64,000 nucleotides of DNA from Acidobacteriota bacterium (GTDB lineage: Bacteria > Actinomycetota > Acidimicrobiia > Acidimicrobiales > Microtrichaceae), in NCBI GenBank assembly GCA_003577145.1, contig QEUP01000001.1, positions 186,001 through 250,000 on the forward strand, written 5' to 3'. Shown here piece by piece: positions 51,898-61,364 of the stretch. The notes under the pieces were generated by a model. The model made no database searches. It saw only the letters and a list, made by a program, of their open reading frames with translations, and was not told the origin of the DNA. The stretch's first letter is position 1; each line of letters opens with the position of its first letter. The position numbers and the translations under genes are program-made.

Positions 51898-53247
51898 TCA
51901 GAGCGGGGAGTTGTCATGGCGACGCGGTCGCAGCCTTTCGCGCTTGGTGGCCAGCATCGCCAAGGCCTCGGCGATCTCGGACCTGGTGTCGCTCGGCTCG
52001 ATCACCCGGTCGACTGACCCTCGGGCAGCGGCGACGTAGGGGTTCAGCAGCCGCTCCTCGTAGGAGCTCTCCAGGGCCGTTCGCTCTTCTGGGGTGGCAC
52101 CGCGGTGAAGGATCTCGATGGCGCCCCGTGCTCCCATGACCGCGATCTCGGCCGTGGGCCAGGCGAGCATCACATCGTTGCCCATGTGCTTGGAATCCAT
52201 CACGATGTAGGCCCCGCCGTAGGACTTGCGAAGCGTCACTGCAACACGCGGCACGGTTGCCCTGGCATAGGCGAAGGCCAGTTGGGCTCCTTGGCGGATC
52301 ATCCCCCTCCACTCCAGGTCCTTTCCGGGATAGAAACCCGGTGTGTCGATGAAGGTGATCAGCGGGAGGTTGAAGGCGTCGCACAGGGAGACGAAGCCCG
52401 CACCCTTCTGGCTGGATTTGATGTCCAGGGTCCCGGCTATCGACGTCGGCTGGTTGGCGACGAGTCCCACAGGGTGGCCGTCGACAGTCGCGAGGGCGGT
52501 GACCAGATTGGTCGCCCAGTTCGGTTTGAGCTCCAGGAGATAGCCATCGTCGACGACCCGTTCGAGAACGTCACGGATGTCGTAGCTGCCGGTTGCAGCA
52601 GTGGGGATGATCTCCTCCAGTCCGGGGCAGCTGCGGTGCGGGGGGTCGGCAGTGTCCCAGCGCGGTGGCTCCTGGTCGACATGGGAGGGGAGAAGGGCCA
52701 ACAGGTCGCCCACGGCGTCGAGAGCTTCCTCGCGGTCACCGACGACCAAGGAGGCGCACCCGTTCGAGGCGGTGGCCGGTCCCGCACCTCCCAGCGCTTC
52801 CTTGGCTATCTCCACCCCTGTGTAGTCACGGATCATCTGCGGGCCGCTCACGAAGGCGTAGGCGGTGTCGGTCATGACTACGACGTCGCTCAACCCGAGA
52901 AGAAGTGCCGGACCTGACAACGCGGGTCCGCAGACGATGGCCACGATCGGGACTGTGCCGGAGCAGCGCACGAACTCGCGCGCCGCCGAGCCCCAGCCGT
53001 GCAGTGCGGCTACACCCTCGTTGACGTCGGCGCCGCTGGAGGCGATGGCTATCACGAGCGGGATCTCGGCTGCCAGCGCCGCGCGTGCTGCGTCGGCGAG
53101 GGTGTCGCCGTCTCGTTGGCGGATGGCGCCGCGGCGGCGTCTGGTGTCGAACTCGACCAGCATCGCCGGACGCCCACCGAGCTCAGTTGTGCGCGCCGAG
53201 ACGGAACCTTTGGTCTTGGCTCGGCGAGGCAGCTCGGCAACGACCAT
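51898..53247 (-). CDS. acyl-CoA carboxylase carboxyltransferase (AccD-like)
   Basis: This 449-residue crotonase-fold protein of the propionyl/acetyl-CoA carboxyltransferase family shows VCGPALSGPALLLGLSDVVVMTD, YAFVSGPQMI, a second-half KSSQKGAGFVSLCDAFNLPLITFIDTPGFYPGKDLEWRGMIRQGAQLAFAYA and VTLRKSYGGAYIVMDSKHMG. It is about 60 residues shorter than typical PccB-type subunits, missing part of the N-terminus. No biotin carboxylase subunit is nearby. It would transfer carboxyl from carboxybiotin to an acyl-CoA for lipid synthesis. Confidence 0.88.
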   Translation of the reverse strand: MVVAELPRRAKTKGSVSARTTELGGRPAMLVEFDTRRRRGAIRQRDGDTLADAARAALAAEIPLVIAIASSGADVNEGVAALHGWGSAAREFVRCSGTVPIVAIVCGPALSGPALLLGLSDVVVMTDTAYAFVSGPQMIRDYTGVEIAKEALGGAGPATASNGCASLVVGDREEALDAVGDLLALLPSHVDQEPPRWDTADPPHRSCPGLEEIIPTAATGSYDIRDVLERVVDDGYLLELKPNWATNLVTALATVDGHPVGLVANQPTSIAGTLDIKSSQKGAGFVSLCDAFNLPLITFIDTPGFYPGKDLEWRGMIRQGAQLAFAYARATVPRVAVTLRKSYGGAYIVMDSKHMGNDVMLAWPTAEIAVMGARGAIEILHRGATPEERTALESSYEERLLNPYVAAARGSVDRVIEPSDTRSEIAEALAMLATKRERLRPRRHDNSPL

Positions 53248-53320
53248 CAGTGGGTGGACCTCCAGGTAGTCCTACAGGTTACGCGAGTGCCTGAGCGAAC
53301 CCGCCGCAGTGCCCGCGGAT

Positions 53321-53449
53321 CCTCGACCACGACTGCACCGAACCGAGCCGGCAGGACTCGGCGGCGGGCCCTCGACCACGACCGCACCGAACCGAGCCGG
53401 CAGGACTCGGCGGCGGGCCCTCGACCACGACCGCACCGAACCGAGCCGA
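53321..53449. repeat. 49-bp tandem repeat, about 2.6 copies
   Basis: The unit begins CCTCGACCACGACCGCACCG and recurs at 53321, 53370 and 53419 (the last partial), with only a C/T difference. It lies downstream of LysR and upstream of the carboxyltransferase gene. It is a slippage-type tandem array, not CRISPR, as there are no spacers. Confidence 0.85.
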
Positions 53450-53481
53450 CGGCTGTCGCCACAGGGGTGCTCGGGATCGGC

Positions 53482-54396
53482 TCAGCCGGCCACCGGATAG
53501 ATGCCCGGCTGTTCGGGCGCCTGCTCCCGGACGACGGCCTGGAGGGTGTCGCGGAGAGCCCGTTCGGCTGCCGAGGGAAGCCCGCGCCGACGGTGGGCCA
53601 ACCCCACGGACCTACCGGGGAGCCCAGGGACGGGAATCCGCTTCCAGTCCCCGCCCACCCAGCCCGGAGTGGCGCTGGCCGGCAGGATCGCCGCGCCGAA
53701 ACCCGAGAAGGCCAGCGAAGCGAGCAGCCTCATGCCGTCGACCTCGGCCTTGGTGGCGAGCTTCACGCCGGCCTCGGCGGCGAAGCGGTCGAGTTCCTCC
53801 CGGAACGCCGTTCCCGAGGCCGGTAGCAACAGCTCGTGATTGGCCAACTCCTCGAAGCTCACCTCATCACGTTCCTGAAGCGGATGGCCCGCCGGGACGA
53901 CGAGGAGGCGGTCCTCGTCGAAGAGCGGCGCCACCTCCACCTCCGGGTCATCGAGGGGCGTGTTGACGACGGCGAGGTCGATCTGGCCGTTGGACAGCTG
54001 GGGCAACAGCGAGGTCGTGGTGGCGTCCAGGATCACCAGCCGTACGTCGGGGTACGAGGCCGCCATGGCTTCGAGAAGTGGCGGCGAGAGCCAGCGGGCG
54101 GTCGTGCCGATGATGCCGGCTCGAACAGTCCCGGAGATCTCGTCATGCACCGCGGCCACGTCTGATACCAAAGCCTCGAGCTCGGACTGCACTCGACGAG
54201 CGCGCTCGACGACCACGCGCCCTTCCTCTGTCAGCTCACCGGCGGAGCGGTCCACCAGGGTGACACCCAGTTCGCGCTCGAGGTGCGCCACATGGGTGGA
54301 TACGTTGGATTGCACGGTGTGAAGGGCGCGAGCCGCCGCAGAGAAGCTCCGATGCTCGGCTACTGCCACCAGAGCGGCCAGCTGTTTGAGATCCAT
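53482..54396 (-). CDS. LysR-type transcriptional regulator
   Basis: Starting at the ATG 54396 (MDLKQLAALVAVAEHRSFSAAAR), this 304-residue protein has the N-terminal winged HTH (VQSNVSTHVAHLERELGVTLVDRSAGELTEEG) and a periplasmic-binding-like effector domain. Low-complexity residues precede the shorter start. It is divergent from the 6C RNA and the HAD-acyltransferase gene, which are candidate targets. The effector is unknown. Confidence 0.9.
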   Translation of the reverse strand: MDLKQLAALVAVAEHRSFSAAARALHTVQSNVSTHVAHLERELGVTLVDRSAGELTEEGRVVVERARRVQSELEALVSDVAAVHDEISGTVRAGIIGTTARWLSPPLLEAMAASYPDVRLVILDATTTSLLPQLSNGQIDLAVVNTPLDDPEVEVAPLFDEDRLLVVPAGHPLQERDEVSFEELANHELLLPASGTAFREELDRFAAEAGVKLATKAEVDGMRLLASLAFSGFGAAILPASATPGWVGGDWKRIPVPGLPGRSVGLAHRRRGLPSAAERALRDTLQAVVREQAPEQPGIYPVAG

Positions 54397-54510
54397 CGTT
54401 CTCCATGATGGCACGTATCAAGTAGAACTGTTGGACAGATTCGAGTTTGGGGGTGACAATGGTGGAAACGCCGAGGAGAGCCGTTCCCCCCGCGGCCCCT
54501 CGAGCCCAAA

Positions 54511-54585
54511 GGGTCACAGGTCGTCCCCCCTGACCTGGAAGACCTCGAGAAGGACTGGCACGCCCCCCTGGCCAGTCCTTCTTTT
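54511..54585 (+). ncRNA. 6C small RNA
   Basis: Two hairpins each carry a run of six C in the loop. AGGTC-GTCCCCCCT-GACCT spans about 54521-54540. GAAGGACTGGC (54549-54559) pairs with GCCAGTCCTTC (54571-54581) around ACGCCCCCCTG, followed by TTTT. This is the defining layout of the actinobacterial 6C RNA (B11 in mycobacteria), with the second hairpin acting as terminator. The 5' end is not certain. It lies in the gap between LysR and the HAD-acyltransferase gene. The loops of C probably base-pair with G-rich mRNAs. Confidence 0.92.
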
Positions 54586-54638
54586 GTTCCCGGTGGCGAA
54601 CCGTTCCGGGCGCTGCGGCGAGGCGGTACGTTCATGCC

Positions 54639-56075
54639 ATGGCCAAAGGAGCAGCTTTCTTCGACCTCGACCGCACGATCCTGAGAGGCGCGAGCGGCCC
54701 GACGTTGGGTGACGCCTTGCGGGAGGTGGGCCTCATCAGCGGACAGCCCTTGCCCGGTCAAGGGCTGATGTTCAAGTTCTTCGACCTGTTCGGCGAGACG
54801 CGACCGAGCATGTGGATCACCCGACAGGGCGCACGACTCGCCAAGGGCTGGGACCGCGGTCAGGTCGAGAAGGCGGGTCAACTCGCCGCGCCGCGCCTCG
54901 CCGAGGCGGTGCTCCCCTACGCCAAGGTCCTCATCACCGAGCACCGCGAGGCGGGCCGACCGGTCGTCCTCACGACGACCACGCCCTATGACCTGATCCG
55001 CCCCTTCGTCGACGAGATGGGTCTCGATGACGTCGTCGCCACCCGCTACGGCGTGGAGGAGGGTCGTTACGACGGCACGATCGACGGCGAGTTCGTCTGG
55101 GGGCGAGGCAAGCTGAGGGCGGTGAGGGAATGGGCCGATGGCCGGCAGGTCGACCTGCGCCAGAGCTACGCCTACTCCGACAGCTACTACGACCGGCCCC
55201 TGCTGAGCGCGGTCGGACACCCGACGGCGGTCAACGCCGATCCGCGGCTGATGGCTATGGCCGCGGCGCGACGCTGGCCGTCGATCCATCTCGATGTGCC
55301 GCCGGGTGTCCCGAAGTTCGCCGGCCTCGAGCCGCAACAGGTCCTGATGATCCTCGCCCGACCGGAGCTGTTCCCTTTTGTGCGGTTCCGGCTGTTCGGG
55401 GCGCAGAACATCCCCCAGCAGGGTCCGGCCATCATCGTCGCCAACCATCGTTCCTACTTCGACCCCCTCGCAGTGGGAATGGCACTGGCCCAGCGCGGCC
55501 GTCCCGTTCGCGGGCTGGGCAAGAAGGAGGTCTTCGATGCGCCCGTGGTCGGCGAGATGGCCAAGGCCCTCGGTGGCATCCGCGTCGATCGGGCGACAGG
55601 ATCGGAGGAGCCGCTGGTTCACGCCAAGGAGGCGCTGGACGCAGGCGAGCTGGTGATGATCATGCCCCAGGGCACGATCCCGAGGGGGCGGGAGTTCTTC
55701 AGTCCCGAGCTGAAGGGCCGGTGGGGCGCGGCGCGCCTGGCTGAGGCTGCCAGGGTTCCGGTCATTCCCATGGGCATGTGGGGAACCGAGAAGGTGTGGC
55801 CCCGTAGCTCGCGACTGCCCTACCTGTGGAACGTGACCAACCCACCGGTCGTGACGGTCCGCGTGGGCCAACCGGTGCATCTCGAGTACACCGATGTCGA
55901 CGAGGACACCAAGCACATCATGGCGGCTATAGGCGGCTTGCTACCGCCGGAGGCCCACGCCGGACACGAACCGACCCCCGAGGAGCTGGCGCGCACCTAC
56001 CCACCCGGCCACTCGCCGGAGGACTCGACGGCTGAAGCCGAGCACGAATCCGATCGTCGCCCGGGAACCGATTGA
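54639..56075 (+). CDS. HAD-IB phosphatase fused to 1-acylglycerol-3-phosphate acyltransferase
   Basis: This 478-residue protein has residues about 1-215 forming a HAD-IB (SerB-like) domain with FFDLDRTI motif I and TTTTPYD motif II. After it comes a PlsC-type acyltransferase domain with the NHRSYFDP catalytic motif (Nx4D-like variant; usual NHxxxxD), the GGIRVDR block and MPQGTIPRG. The fusion is well known in actinobacteria, where the phosphatase acts near a lipid precursor. A start at ATG 54639 fits. It lies just downstream of the 6C terminator. Confidence 0.9.
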   Translation: MAKGAAFFDLDRTILRGASGPTLGDALREVGLISGQPLPGQGLMFKFFDLFGETRPSMWITRQGARLAKGWDRGQVEKAGQLAAPRLAEAVLPYAKVLITEHREAGRPVVLTTTTPYDLIRPFVDEMGLDDVVATRYGVEEGRYDGTIDGEFVWGRGKLRAVREWADGRQVDLRQSYAYSDSYYDRPLLSAVGHPTAVNADPRLMAMAAARRWPSIHLDVPPGVPKFAGLEPQQVLMILARPELFPFVRFRLFGAQNIPQQGPAIIVANHRSYFDPLAVGMALAQRGRPVRGLGKKEVFDAPVVGEMAKALGGIRVDRATGSEEPLVHAKEALDAGELVMIMPQGTIPRGREFFSPELKGRWGAARLAEAARVPVIPMGMWGTEKVWPRSSRLPYLWNVTNPPVVTVRVGQPVHLEYTDVDEDTKHIMAAIGGLLPPEAHAGHEPTPEELARTYPPGHSPEDSTAEAEHESDRRPGTD

Positions 56076-56174
56076 TCATGTGGGGCCGCGCCGTTGAGCA
56101 CCCCGCGCGGGAGCGTGCTCGGCGAGCCGAATGCTGCTGAGCCCCGGGCTCCCATGCGAAGCCCCTCAGCGCGC

Positions 56175-56351
56175 TCAGAAGCTGTGCAGCATCACCTGCC
56201 AGCAGACGAACACCATCACGCACACCGCGATCACCGCTGCGGTTATGACATAGGTCGCCACCGTGCCGTCTCGTTGTGCCGCGTCCTTGGCCAGGAGCTC
56301 GCTCACATACCGGTCGTCGTCGAATGCCGGGTGTCGCAGGTGAGTTGCCAC
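56175..56351 (-). CDS. small membrane protein
   Basis: From GTG 56351, with AAGGGGA close upstream, it is 58 residues: a cytoplasmic acidic head (HPAFDDDRYVSELLAKDAAQRDG) and one transmembrane helix (TYVITAAVIAVCVMVFVCWQVML). It resembles conserved small single-helix proteins next to aconitase or lipid genes. Function is unknown. Confidence 0.5.
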   Translation of the reverse strand: MATHLRHPAFDDDRYVSELLAKDAAQRDGTVATYVITAAVIAVCVMVFVCWQVMLHSF

Positions 56352-56531
56352 GTAGTCCCCTTTGCCGCTTCCCTTCCTGGGGATTGATCGGCGCCGAGGG
56401 GTCGCTCCTGAGCAAATCCTTCGAAAATGGGCTGAGCGGCCCATCCGGGGTGGCGGACACATCGTGTCGCGGCCTGCCGCCGCAACGACGGGCGAGTGGA
56501 AGATCGGTGTCTGTGGGCCTCTGGATCGCTC

Positions 56532-58808
56532 TCAACTCTGGGTGCGCCGGCGGATGATGTTGAGCGCGCTCCCGGCGCGGAACCACTCGATCTGGTCCGC
56601 TGACATGGTGTGGGTGCTCTCGAAGTCGATCGAGGAGCCGTCGGGCTTGTGGATCTTGCAGCTGAGCGGCCTGCCGGGCTCTAGAGCAGCGAGGCCGGTG
56701 ACGCTGACCCGGTCGTCTTCGCCGATCTTGTCATAGACCGCCGGATCGGCGAACGTGAGCGGCAACACGCCCTGCTTCTTCAGGTTGGTCTCGTGGATGC
56801 GGGCGAAGGAGCGAACGATGACCACCACCGCCCCCCGGTACCGCGGCTCCATCGCGGCGTGCTCGCGGGAGGATCCCTCGCCGTAGTTCTCGTCACCGAT
56901 CACCACCCAGCGCTGGCCCACCTCGCTGTAGTGCTTGGCGATCTCCGGGAACGGCTTCGTGCGGCCGTCCAACTGGTCACGGCCCTCGCCGGTCGAGCCG
57001 GTGAAGGCGTTGACCGCGCCGAGGAAGAGATTGCCCGAGATGTTCTCGAGATGGCCGCGATAGCGGAGCCAGGGCCCGGCCATCGAGATGTGATCGGTGG
57101 TGCACTTCCCCAGCGCCTTGACGAGGATCGGCAGCTCCTGGAGATCGCGGCCGTCCCACGGTGGGAAGGGCTCGAGGAGCTGGAGTCGCTCGCTGTGCGG
57201 GTCGACTGCGACCGCGACCCGGGAGCCGTCCGCAGGCGGCGCGACGAAGCCGCTGACACCGGGCTCGAACCCCTCGGCAGGTAGTTCCTCACCCGTCGGC
57301 ACGACCAGGTGCACCTGCTCTCCTTCGGCGTTGGTGAGGTAGCCGTTCACCGGATCGAAGTCGAGGCTGCCCGCCAGAGCCAGCCCGACGACCGTCTCGG
57401 GCGAGGTGACGAAGGCGAGCGTCGAGCTGAAGCCGTCGTTGCGCTTCGGGAAGTTCCGGTTGTAGGACGTGACTATGGAGTTGGGCTCACCTTCGGACAC
57501 GTCGCTGCGGGCCCACTGGCCGATGCAGGGGCCGCAGGCGTTCGCCAGGACGGTCGCGCCGATGCGTTCGAAGTCGCCGAGCAGGCCGTCACGCTCGATC
57601 GTGGCCCGGATCTGCTCGGAGCCAGGCGTGATCATCAGCGGCGCCTGACACCGTAGACCGTGCTCGGCGGCGTGCCGGGCGACGCTGGCAGCCCGGGTGA
57701 TGTCCTCGTAGGAGGAGTTCGTGCACGATCCGACGAGTGCGTAGCTCAGGTCCGTCGGCCATCCCTCCCGCCTGGCCTCCTCGCCGAGGGCCGAGACCGG
57801 CCGCGACCTGTCGGGCGTGTGCGGGCCGTTGATGCGAGGCTGCAGGGTCGTCAGGTCGATGTCGATGACCTCGTCGAAGTAGCGGTCCGGATCTTCCTCC
57901 ACCGCGCGGTCGGCTCTCAGGTCAACAGCATGCGCGGCTGCCAGCTCAGCGGCTGCCTCGCGGCCAGTAGCTCGCAGGTAGCGGTCGGTGGCTGCGTCGT
58001 ACGGGAAGAGCGAGGTGGTCGCACCGACCTCAGCGCCCATGTTGCAGATCGTCGCCTTGCCGGTGGCGCTGATGGCAGCGGTACCCGGTCCCAGGTATTC
58101 GACTATGGCCCCCGTGCCGCCCTTCACGGTGAGGATGTCGGCCAGCTCGAGGATCACGTCCTTGGCCGAAGCCCAACCGTTGAGCCGCCCGGTCAGGCGA
58201 ACCCCGATCAGCTTGGGCCAACGGATGTTGAAGGGGAATCCGGTCATGACGTCCACCGCGTCGGCCCCGCCGACTCCGATGGCGATCATGCCGAGACCAC
58301 CGGCGTTGGGGGTGTGGCTGTCAGTGCCGATCATCATCCCGCCGGGGAAGGCGTAGGCCTCGAGTACCACCTGATGGATGATGCCCGAGCCAGGCCTCCA
58401 GAAGCCGATGCCGTAGCGGGCCGAGACCGACTCCAGGAAGTCGTAGACCTCCCGGTTCTCGTCCAGAGCGCTCAGCAGGTCGGCCTCGCCGTTCTCGCGG
58501 GCGCGGATGAGGTGGTCGCAGTGGACGGTGGTCGGTGCGGCCACCCGAGCGAGCCCTGCGGTGATGAACTGCAGCAGCGCCATCTGGGCTGTGGCGTCCT
58601 GCATGGCCACCCGGTCCGGCCGAAGGTCGGCGTAGGAGACGCCCCGCTCGACGGCTTGGCCGAGGGGGTCGTCGAGGTGGTTGAACAGGATCTTCTCGGC
58701 GAGGGTGAGGGGTCGGCCGAGCCGATCGCGGGCGATCTCCATCCGTTCGGGAAGGGTCGAGTAGACGCCGCGGATCACCTCGGAGGGCGTGGTGGCGCTT
58801 GCTGTCAT
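56532..58808 (-). CDS. aconitate hydratase (mitochondrial-type)
   Basis: This 758-residue enzyme interconverts citrate and isocitrate in the TCA cycle. The three [4Fe-4S] ligand Cys lie in GSCTNSS (one) and [10 protein letters not shown] (two). Other marks are [21 protein letters not shown], the [12 protein letters not shown] block with catalytic Arg residues, and the C-terminal swivel domain with [16 protein letters not shown]. The length and absence of the AcnA insert match the mitochondrial-type branch. It is divergent from a GntR regulator whose promoter region it shares. Confidence 0.96.
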   Translation of the reverse strand: MTASATTPSEVIRGVYSTLPERMEIARDRLGRPLTLAEKILFNHLDDPLGQAVERGVSYADLRPDRVAMQDATAQMALLQFITAGLARVAAPTTVHCDHLIRARENGEADLLSALDENREVYDFLESVSARYGIGFWRPGSGIIHQVVLEAYAFPGGMMIGTDSHTPNAGGLGMIAIGVGGADAVDVMTGFPFNIRWPKLIGVRLTGRLNGWASAKDVILELADILTVKGGTGAIVEYLGPGTAAISATGKATICNMGAEVGATTSLFPYDAATDRYLRATGREAAAELAAAHAVDLRADRAVEEDPDRYFDEVIDIDLTTLQPRINGPHTPDRSRPVSALGEEARREGWPTDLSYALVGSCTNSSYEDITRAASVARHAAEHGLRCQAPLMITPGSEQIRATIERDGLLGDFERIGATVLANACGPCIGQWARSDVSEGEPNSIVTSYNRNFPKRNDGFSSTLAFVTSPETVVGLALAGSLDFDPVNGYLTNAEGEQVHLVVPTGEELPAEGFEPGVSGFVAPPADGSRVAVAVDPHSERLQLLEPFPPWDGRDLQELPILVKALGKCTTDHISMAGPWLRYRGHLENISGNLFLGAVNAFTGSTGEGRDQLDGRTKPFPEIAKHYSEVGQRWVVIGDENYGEGSSREHAAMEPRYRGAVVVIVRSFARIHETNLKKQGVLPLTFADPAVYDKIGEDDRVSVTGLAALEPGRPLSCKIHKPDGSSIDFESTHTMSADQIEWFRAGSALNIIRRRTQS

Positions 58809-58899
58809 GTCTGAGCTCCTGGGCCGTCTCGTGAACGCTGATCCGGTCGTTCTTCGCCGATGTTTGCACGAACCGGCGTTTAATACAAGTATAGGACAA

Positions 58900-59706
58900 G
58901 TGAGGACGATCAGATACCAGGTGATCGCCGAGGAGCTGAGGGGTCGGCTGGCAGCAGGGGAGTTCGCCGCGGGCCGTGTGCTCCCGTCGGAAGCGGAGCT
59001 GTCGCGGTCCTACCAGGCCAGCAGGGTGACGATCCGCCGGGCCCTGGAATCGCTGCGCGCCGAGGGACTGGTCGACTCCCGGCAGGGGTTCGGCTGGTTC
59101 GTCGCGGCCCATCCGTTGCGCCAAAGCCTCGCTCGACTCGGGACCATCGAGGCGCAGCTTGAGGCCTCGGGGCGGCGCAGCGAGCGACGCATCCTCGGAT
59201 TCGGGTTCGTCCCAGCACCGCCGCGTGCCCGTGAGGTGTTGGGCGACGACACGGTGCTGGAGGTGCGCCGGCTCAACTTGGCAGACGGGGAGCCTTTTGC
59301 CCGCGTGACGGTGTGGTGCTCGGAGGCGCTCGGCGCCGAGCTGTCCCGGTCCGACATCGAGAGAGCCTCCTTCCTGGAGCAGCTGCCCGTCGAGCTGGGT
59401 GGCGCCAGCCAGACGATCGGTGCCGCCGGTTGCGAGGCAGTTGACGCCGGGTTGCTGGGCATCCCGGTCGGCTCACCTGTCCTGGTGGTCCTGCGCATCA
59501 CCCACCGCTCCTCGGGCGAGCCGGTACTTGTGTCCGAGCATGTGTTTCCCGGTCACCTCACCGAGTTCGCAGTCGAGCTCGACCAGGTCGACGATTCGCT
59601 GACTCCGCGCGGGCTGCGACTGCTCGAGGCCGAGGCAGGTGCCGAGGAGACTCGTCGTTTCGCGGGATCCGCCGGCGATTGCCCGCGGAGGCGTCCAGGT
59701 GGGTAG
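58900..59706 (+). CDS. GntR/UTRA family transcriptional regulator
   Basis: From GTG 58900 it is 268 residues. The N-terminal winged HTH reads [64 protein letters not shown], and a UTRA effector domain (about 95-240) follows. A TATAGG -10-like box and the direct repeat ACAAGT (58885 and 58896) lie immediately upstream. It probably controls itself and the divergent aconitase. The effector could be a TCA or sugar metabolite. A longer frame from 58789 lacks a binding site. Confidence 0.87.
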   Translation: MRTIRYQVIAEELRGRLAAGEFAAGRVLPSEAELSRSYQASRVTIRRALESLRAEGLVDSRQGFGWFVAAHPLRQSLARLGTIEAQLEASGRRSERRILGFGFVPAPPRAREVLGDDTVLEVRRLNLADGEPFARVTVWCSEALGAELSRSDIERASFLEQLPVELGGASQTIGAAGCEAVDAGLLGIPVGSPVLVVLRITHRSSGEPVLVSEHVFPGHLTEFAVELDQVDDSLTPRGLRLLEAEAGAEETRRFAGSAGDCPRRRPGG

Positions 59707-59812
59707 CTTTGACCGGGCTGGGCCCGTCGGTGGTGGCGGCCCGGACCTTCGGTCAATGGAAGCGGATCCGCGTAGGCATTTCGGCGGCGGCACCAGCGGG
59801 GAGTTGAGACAG

Positions 59813-60094
59813 TTGTCGAAGCCGGTGATCATCGCAGCTCTCAGCGTGGGAGTGCTGGTCGCCGGCTGTTCAGGTGTGCCCAGCGAGGAGGAGTTCGTCT
59901 CCAACCAGACCTCGCTCGGTCTCTATACCGAGGCGCAGGCGGAGTGCATGTACGCGTATCTCCTGGAGCGCGACGAGATCGGTGCCATCGAGTTCGGCGC
60001 CGAGGAGGACCAGCGCAAGGCCCAGGAGAACGCCGAGCCGGCCGACAAGAAGGCGCTCGGGGATTCCTTCGACGCCTGTATGGATGTCGAATGA
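59813..60094 (+). CDS. small lipoprotein
   Basis: TTG 59813, with GGGGAG upstream, gives MSKPVIIAALSVGVLVAGC, a clean lipoprotein signal with lipobox VAGC. The mature part of about 75 residues is acidic, with two cysteines (AECMYAYLLERDE, FDACMDVE). An alternative start at 59756 adds a non-signal-like head. Its stop overlaps the next gene as ATGA. It looks like a paralogue of the following lipoprotein. Confidence 0.6.
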   Translation: MSKPVIIAALSVGVLVAGCSGVPSEEEFVSNQTSLGLYTEAQAECMYAYLLERDEIGAIEFGAEEDQRKAQENAEPADKKALGDSFDACMDVE

Positions 60095-60468
60095 AGTTGC
60101 CGAGCGTCCTGGTGTGCTGCACGGATGCCGGTATCGGGGGCGGCACGGGTGGGGGCAGACTCTACCTTGCCGGTTGGCTGGTTGCCGTCGTGGGGCTGGC
60201 CGGCTGCTCGGACCGGGTGCCCGACCAGCAGGAGTGGGGCGCAGCGCTGGGCCGAGGCGGCGAGCTGAGCGCAGCCGAAGCCGCGTGCGTGTACGACCGC
60301 CTGGAGGGCGACCCCCCGGCGCTCGCAGCAGGGATGGGGTTGGCCGGCCAGGAAGGCTACGAGGGCGACACGTCCGATGAGGCGGCCGTGGAGCGATTCG
60401 TCAGCGCCGAGTTGACCTGCGTGGGCGAGAGCCTCGAGCCCACTCTCGGCGATCTGGAAGCCGACTGA
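60091..60468 (+). CDS. small lipoprotein, paralogue of the preceding one
   Basis: The ATG overlaps the previous stop. The signal segment LYLAGWLVAVVGLAGC has lipobox LAGC. The mature part of about 85 acidic residues includes AEAACVYDRLEGDP and AELTCVGESLE, echoing the Cys-containing motifs of the upstream gene. The two are probably a tandem duplication. Function unknown. Confidence 0.6.
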   Translation: MKLPSVLVCCTDAGIGGGTGGGRLYLAGWLVAVVGLAGCSDRVPDQQEWGAALGRGGELSAAEAACVYDRLEGDPPALAAGMGLAGQEGYEGDTSDEAAVERFVSAELTCVGESLEPTLGDLEAD

Positions 60469-60730
60469 GTTGCCGGTGGGGTGACGCAGGATTTCCGGCA
60501 GGGCGGCGCAGAGCCCGAGACCGGTGATCGCGGCCGGATCACATCGCCGGCTTCGTCGGCCTCCTCGAAGTGCTCTCGTGCGTCTTTCGTAATCGCTCCT
60601 TGCGAGCGGCGCGACGCCTGCCCTCCGGGTGGGGCCCCGGGAGGCAGCCGCGTACTGCAGCGACGACCGATGGCGTTACCGTGGCCGGGGTCGCATCGCC
60701 GAGCGAGGTGGGCGTCGAGAGAGGTGAGAG

Positions 60731-61114
60731 ATGAGTGAGCGGTTCGCCATCCGCTTCGGGTTCTGGAAGTGGCTGCTGGCCCTGCTCGGCATGGGTCCGG
60801 GCGTCTCGGACGTCGAGACCGGTCCACGGGAGCTGCGGGTACGGATGGGCTGGGGTTTCCGAACGACCATCCCGGCCTCGTCGGTCAGCGGCATTCATCG
60901 GGACCGGGACATGTGGTGGGGGATCGGCGTCCACGGCTGGGCCGGTCGCTGGCTGGTAAACGGCTCCGTCCGGGGGATCGTCAGGATCGAGGTGGACCCG
61001 CCCGCCAGGGCGTGGGTGATCGGAGTGCCCGTACGGCTGCGTGAGCTCTTCGTGAGCCTCGACGATCCCGACGGCTTCGTTGCGGCCCTTTCCTCTCGGG
61101 AGCAGGTCGGTTGA
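60731..61114 (+). CDS. conserved hypothetical protein
   Basis: This 127-residue protein starts MSERFAIRFGFWKWLLALLGMGPGVSDVE with GAGAGGTGAG just upstream. Its body is beta-rich (RVRMGWGFRTTIPASSVSGI, MWWGIGVHGWAGRWLVNGSVRGIVRIEVDP) and ends in REQVG. It resembles bacterial PH-like/YdbT-type domains. The role is unknown. Confidence 0.65.
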   Translation: MSERFAIRFGFWKWLLALLGMGPGVSDVETGPRELRVRMGWGFRTTIPASSVSGIHRDRDMWWGIGVHGWAGRWLVNGSVRGIVRIEVDPPARAWVIGVPVRLRELFVSLDDPDGFVAALSSREQVG

Positions 61115-61150
61115 TGCAGGCCGACGCCCGTTGAGTGTGGCGTCGTTGCA

Positions 61151-61364
61151 TCAACCGAGATCGGGCCGGCGACGCTGGGCGCCAAAGGTGGGGCGCACGC
61201 ACAAGCTGGAAGAGATGCTCGAACGAGCTGACGACAGCTCCGTGGAAACAGCGGAGGTGAACGACGATGACGAGTGCTCAGAACTACCCTTTGGTGGCTG
61301 CGACCAATCCCCGACCGCCCCTTGATCGGATACCCCCTCAACCGAGATCGGGCCAGCGACGTTG
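61151..61364. repeat. imperfect direct repeat of the acyltransferase gene end
   Basis: A 27-bp segment TCAACCGAGATCGGGCCGGC... occurs at 61151-61177 and, with two mismatches, at 61338-61364. The second copy is the stop and last codons (WPDLG) of the minus-strand acyltransferase gene. The first is a stray copy 187 bp beyond it, suggesting a local duplication. Confidence 0.7.

Noticed and set aside
53321-53449. Possible CRISPR array
   Set aside because: The units are contiguous direct repeats without spacers and no cas genes are present.
54360-55916. 518-residue minus-strand ORF
   Set aside because: Antisense to the HAD-acyltransferase gene and the 6C RNA.
57660-58814. 384-residue plus-strand ORF
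   Set aside because: Antisense to aconitase, which is unambiguous.
61080-61325. Small ORF with an acidic tail (VETAEVNDDDECSELPFGG)
   Set aside because: It begins inside the previous gene, has no start signal and spans the stray repeat; support is too weak.
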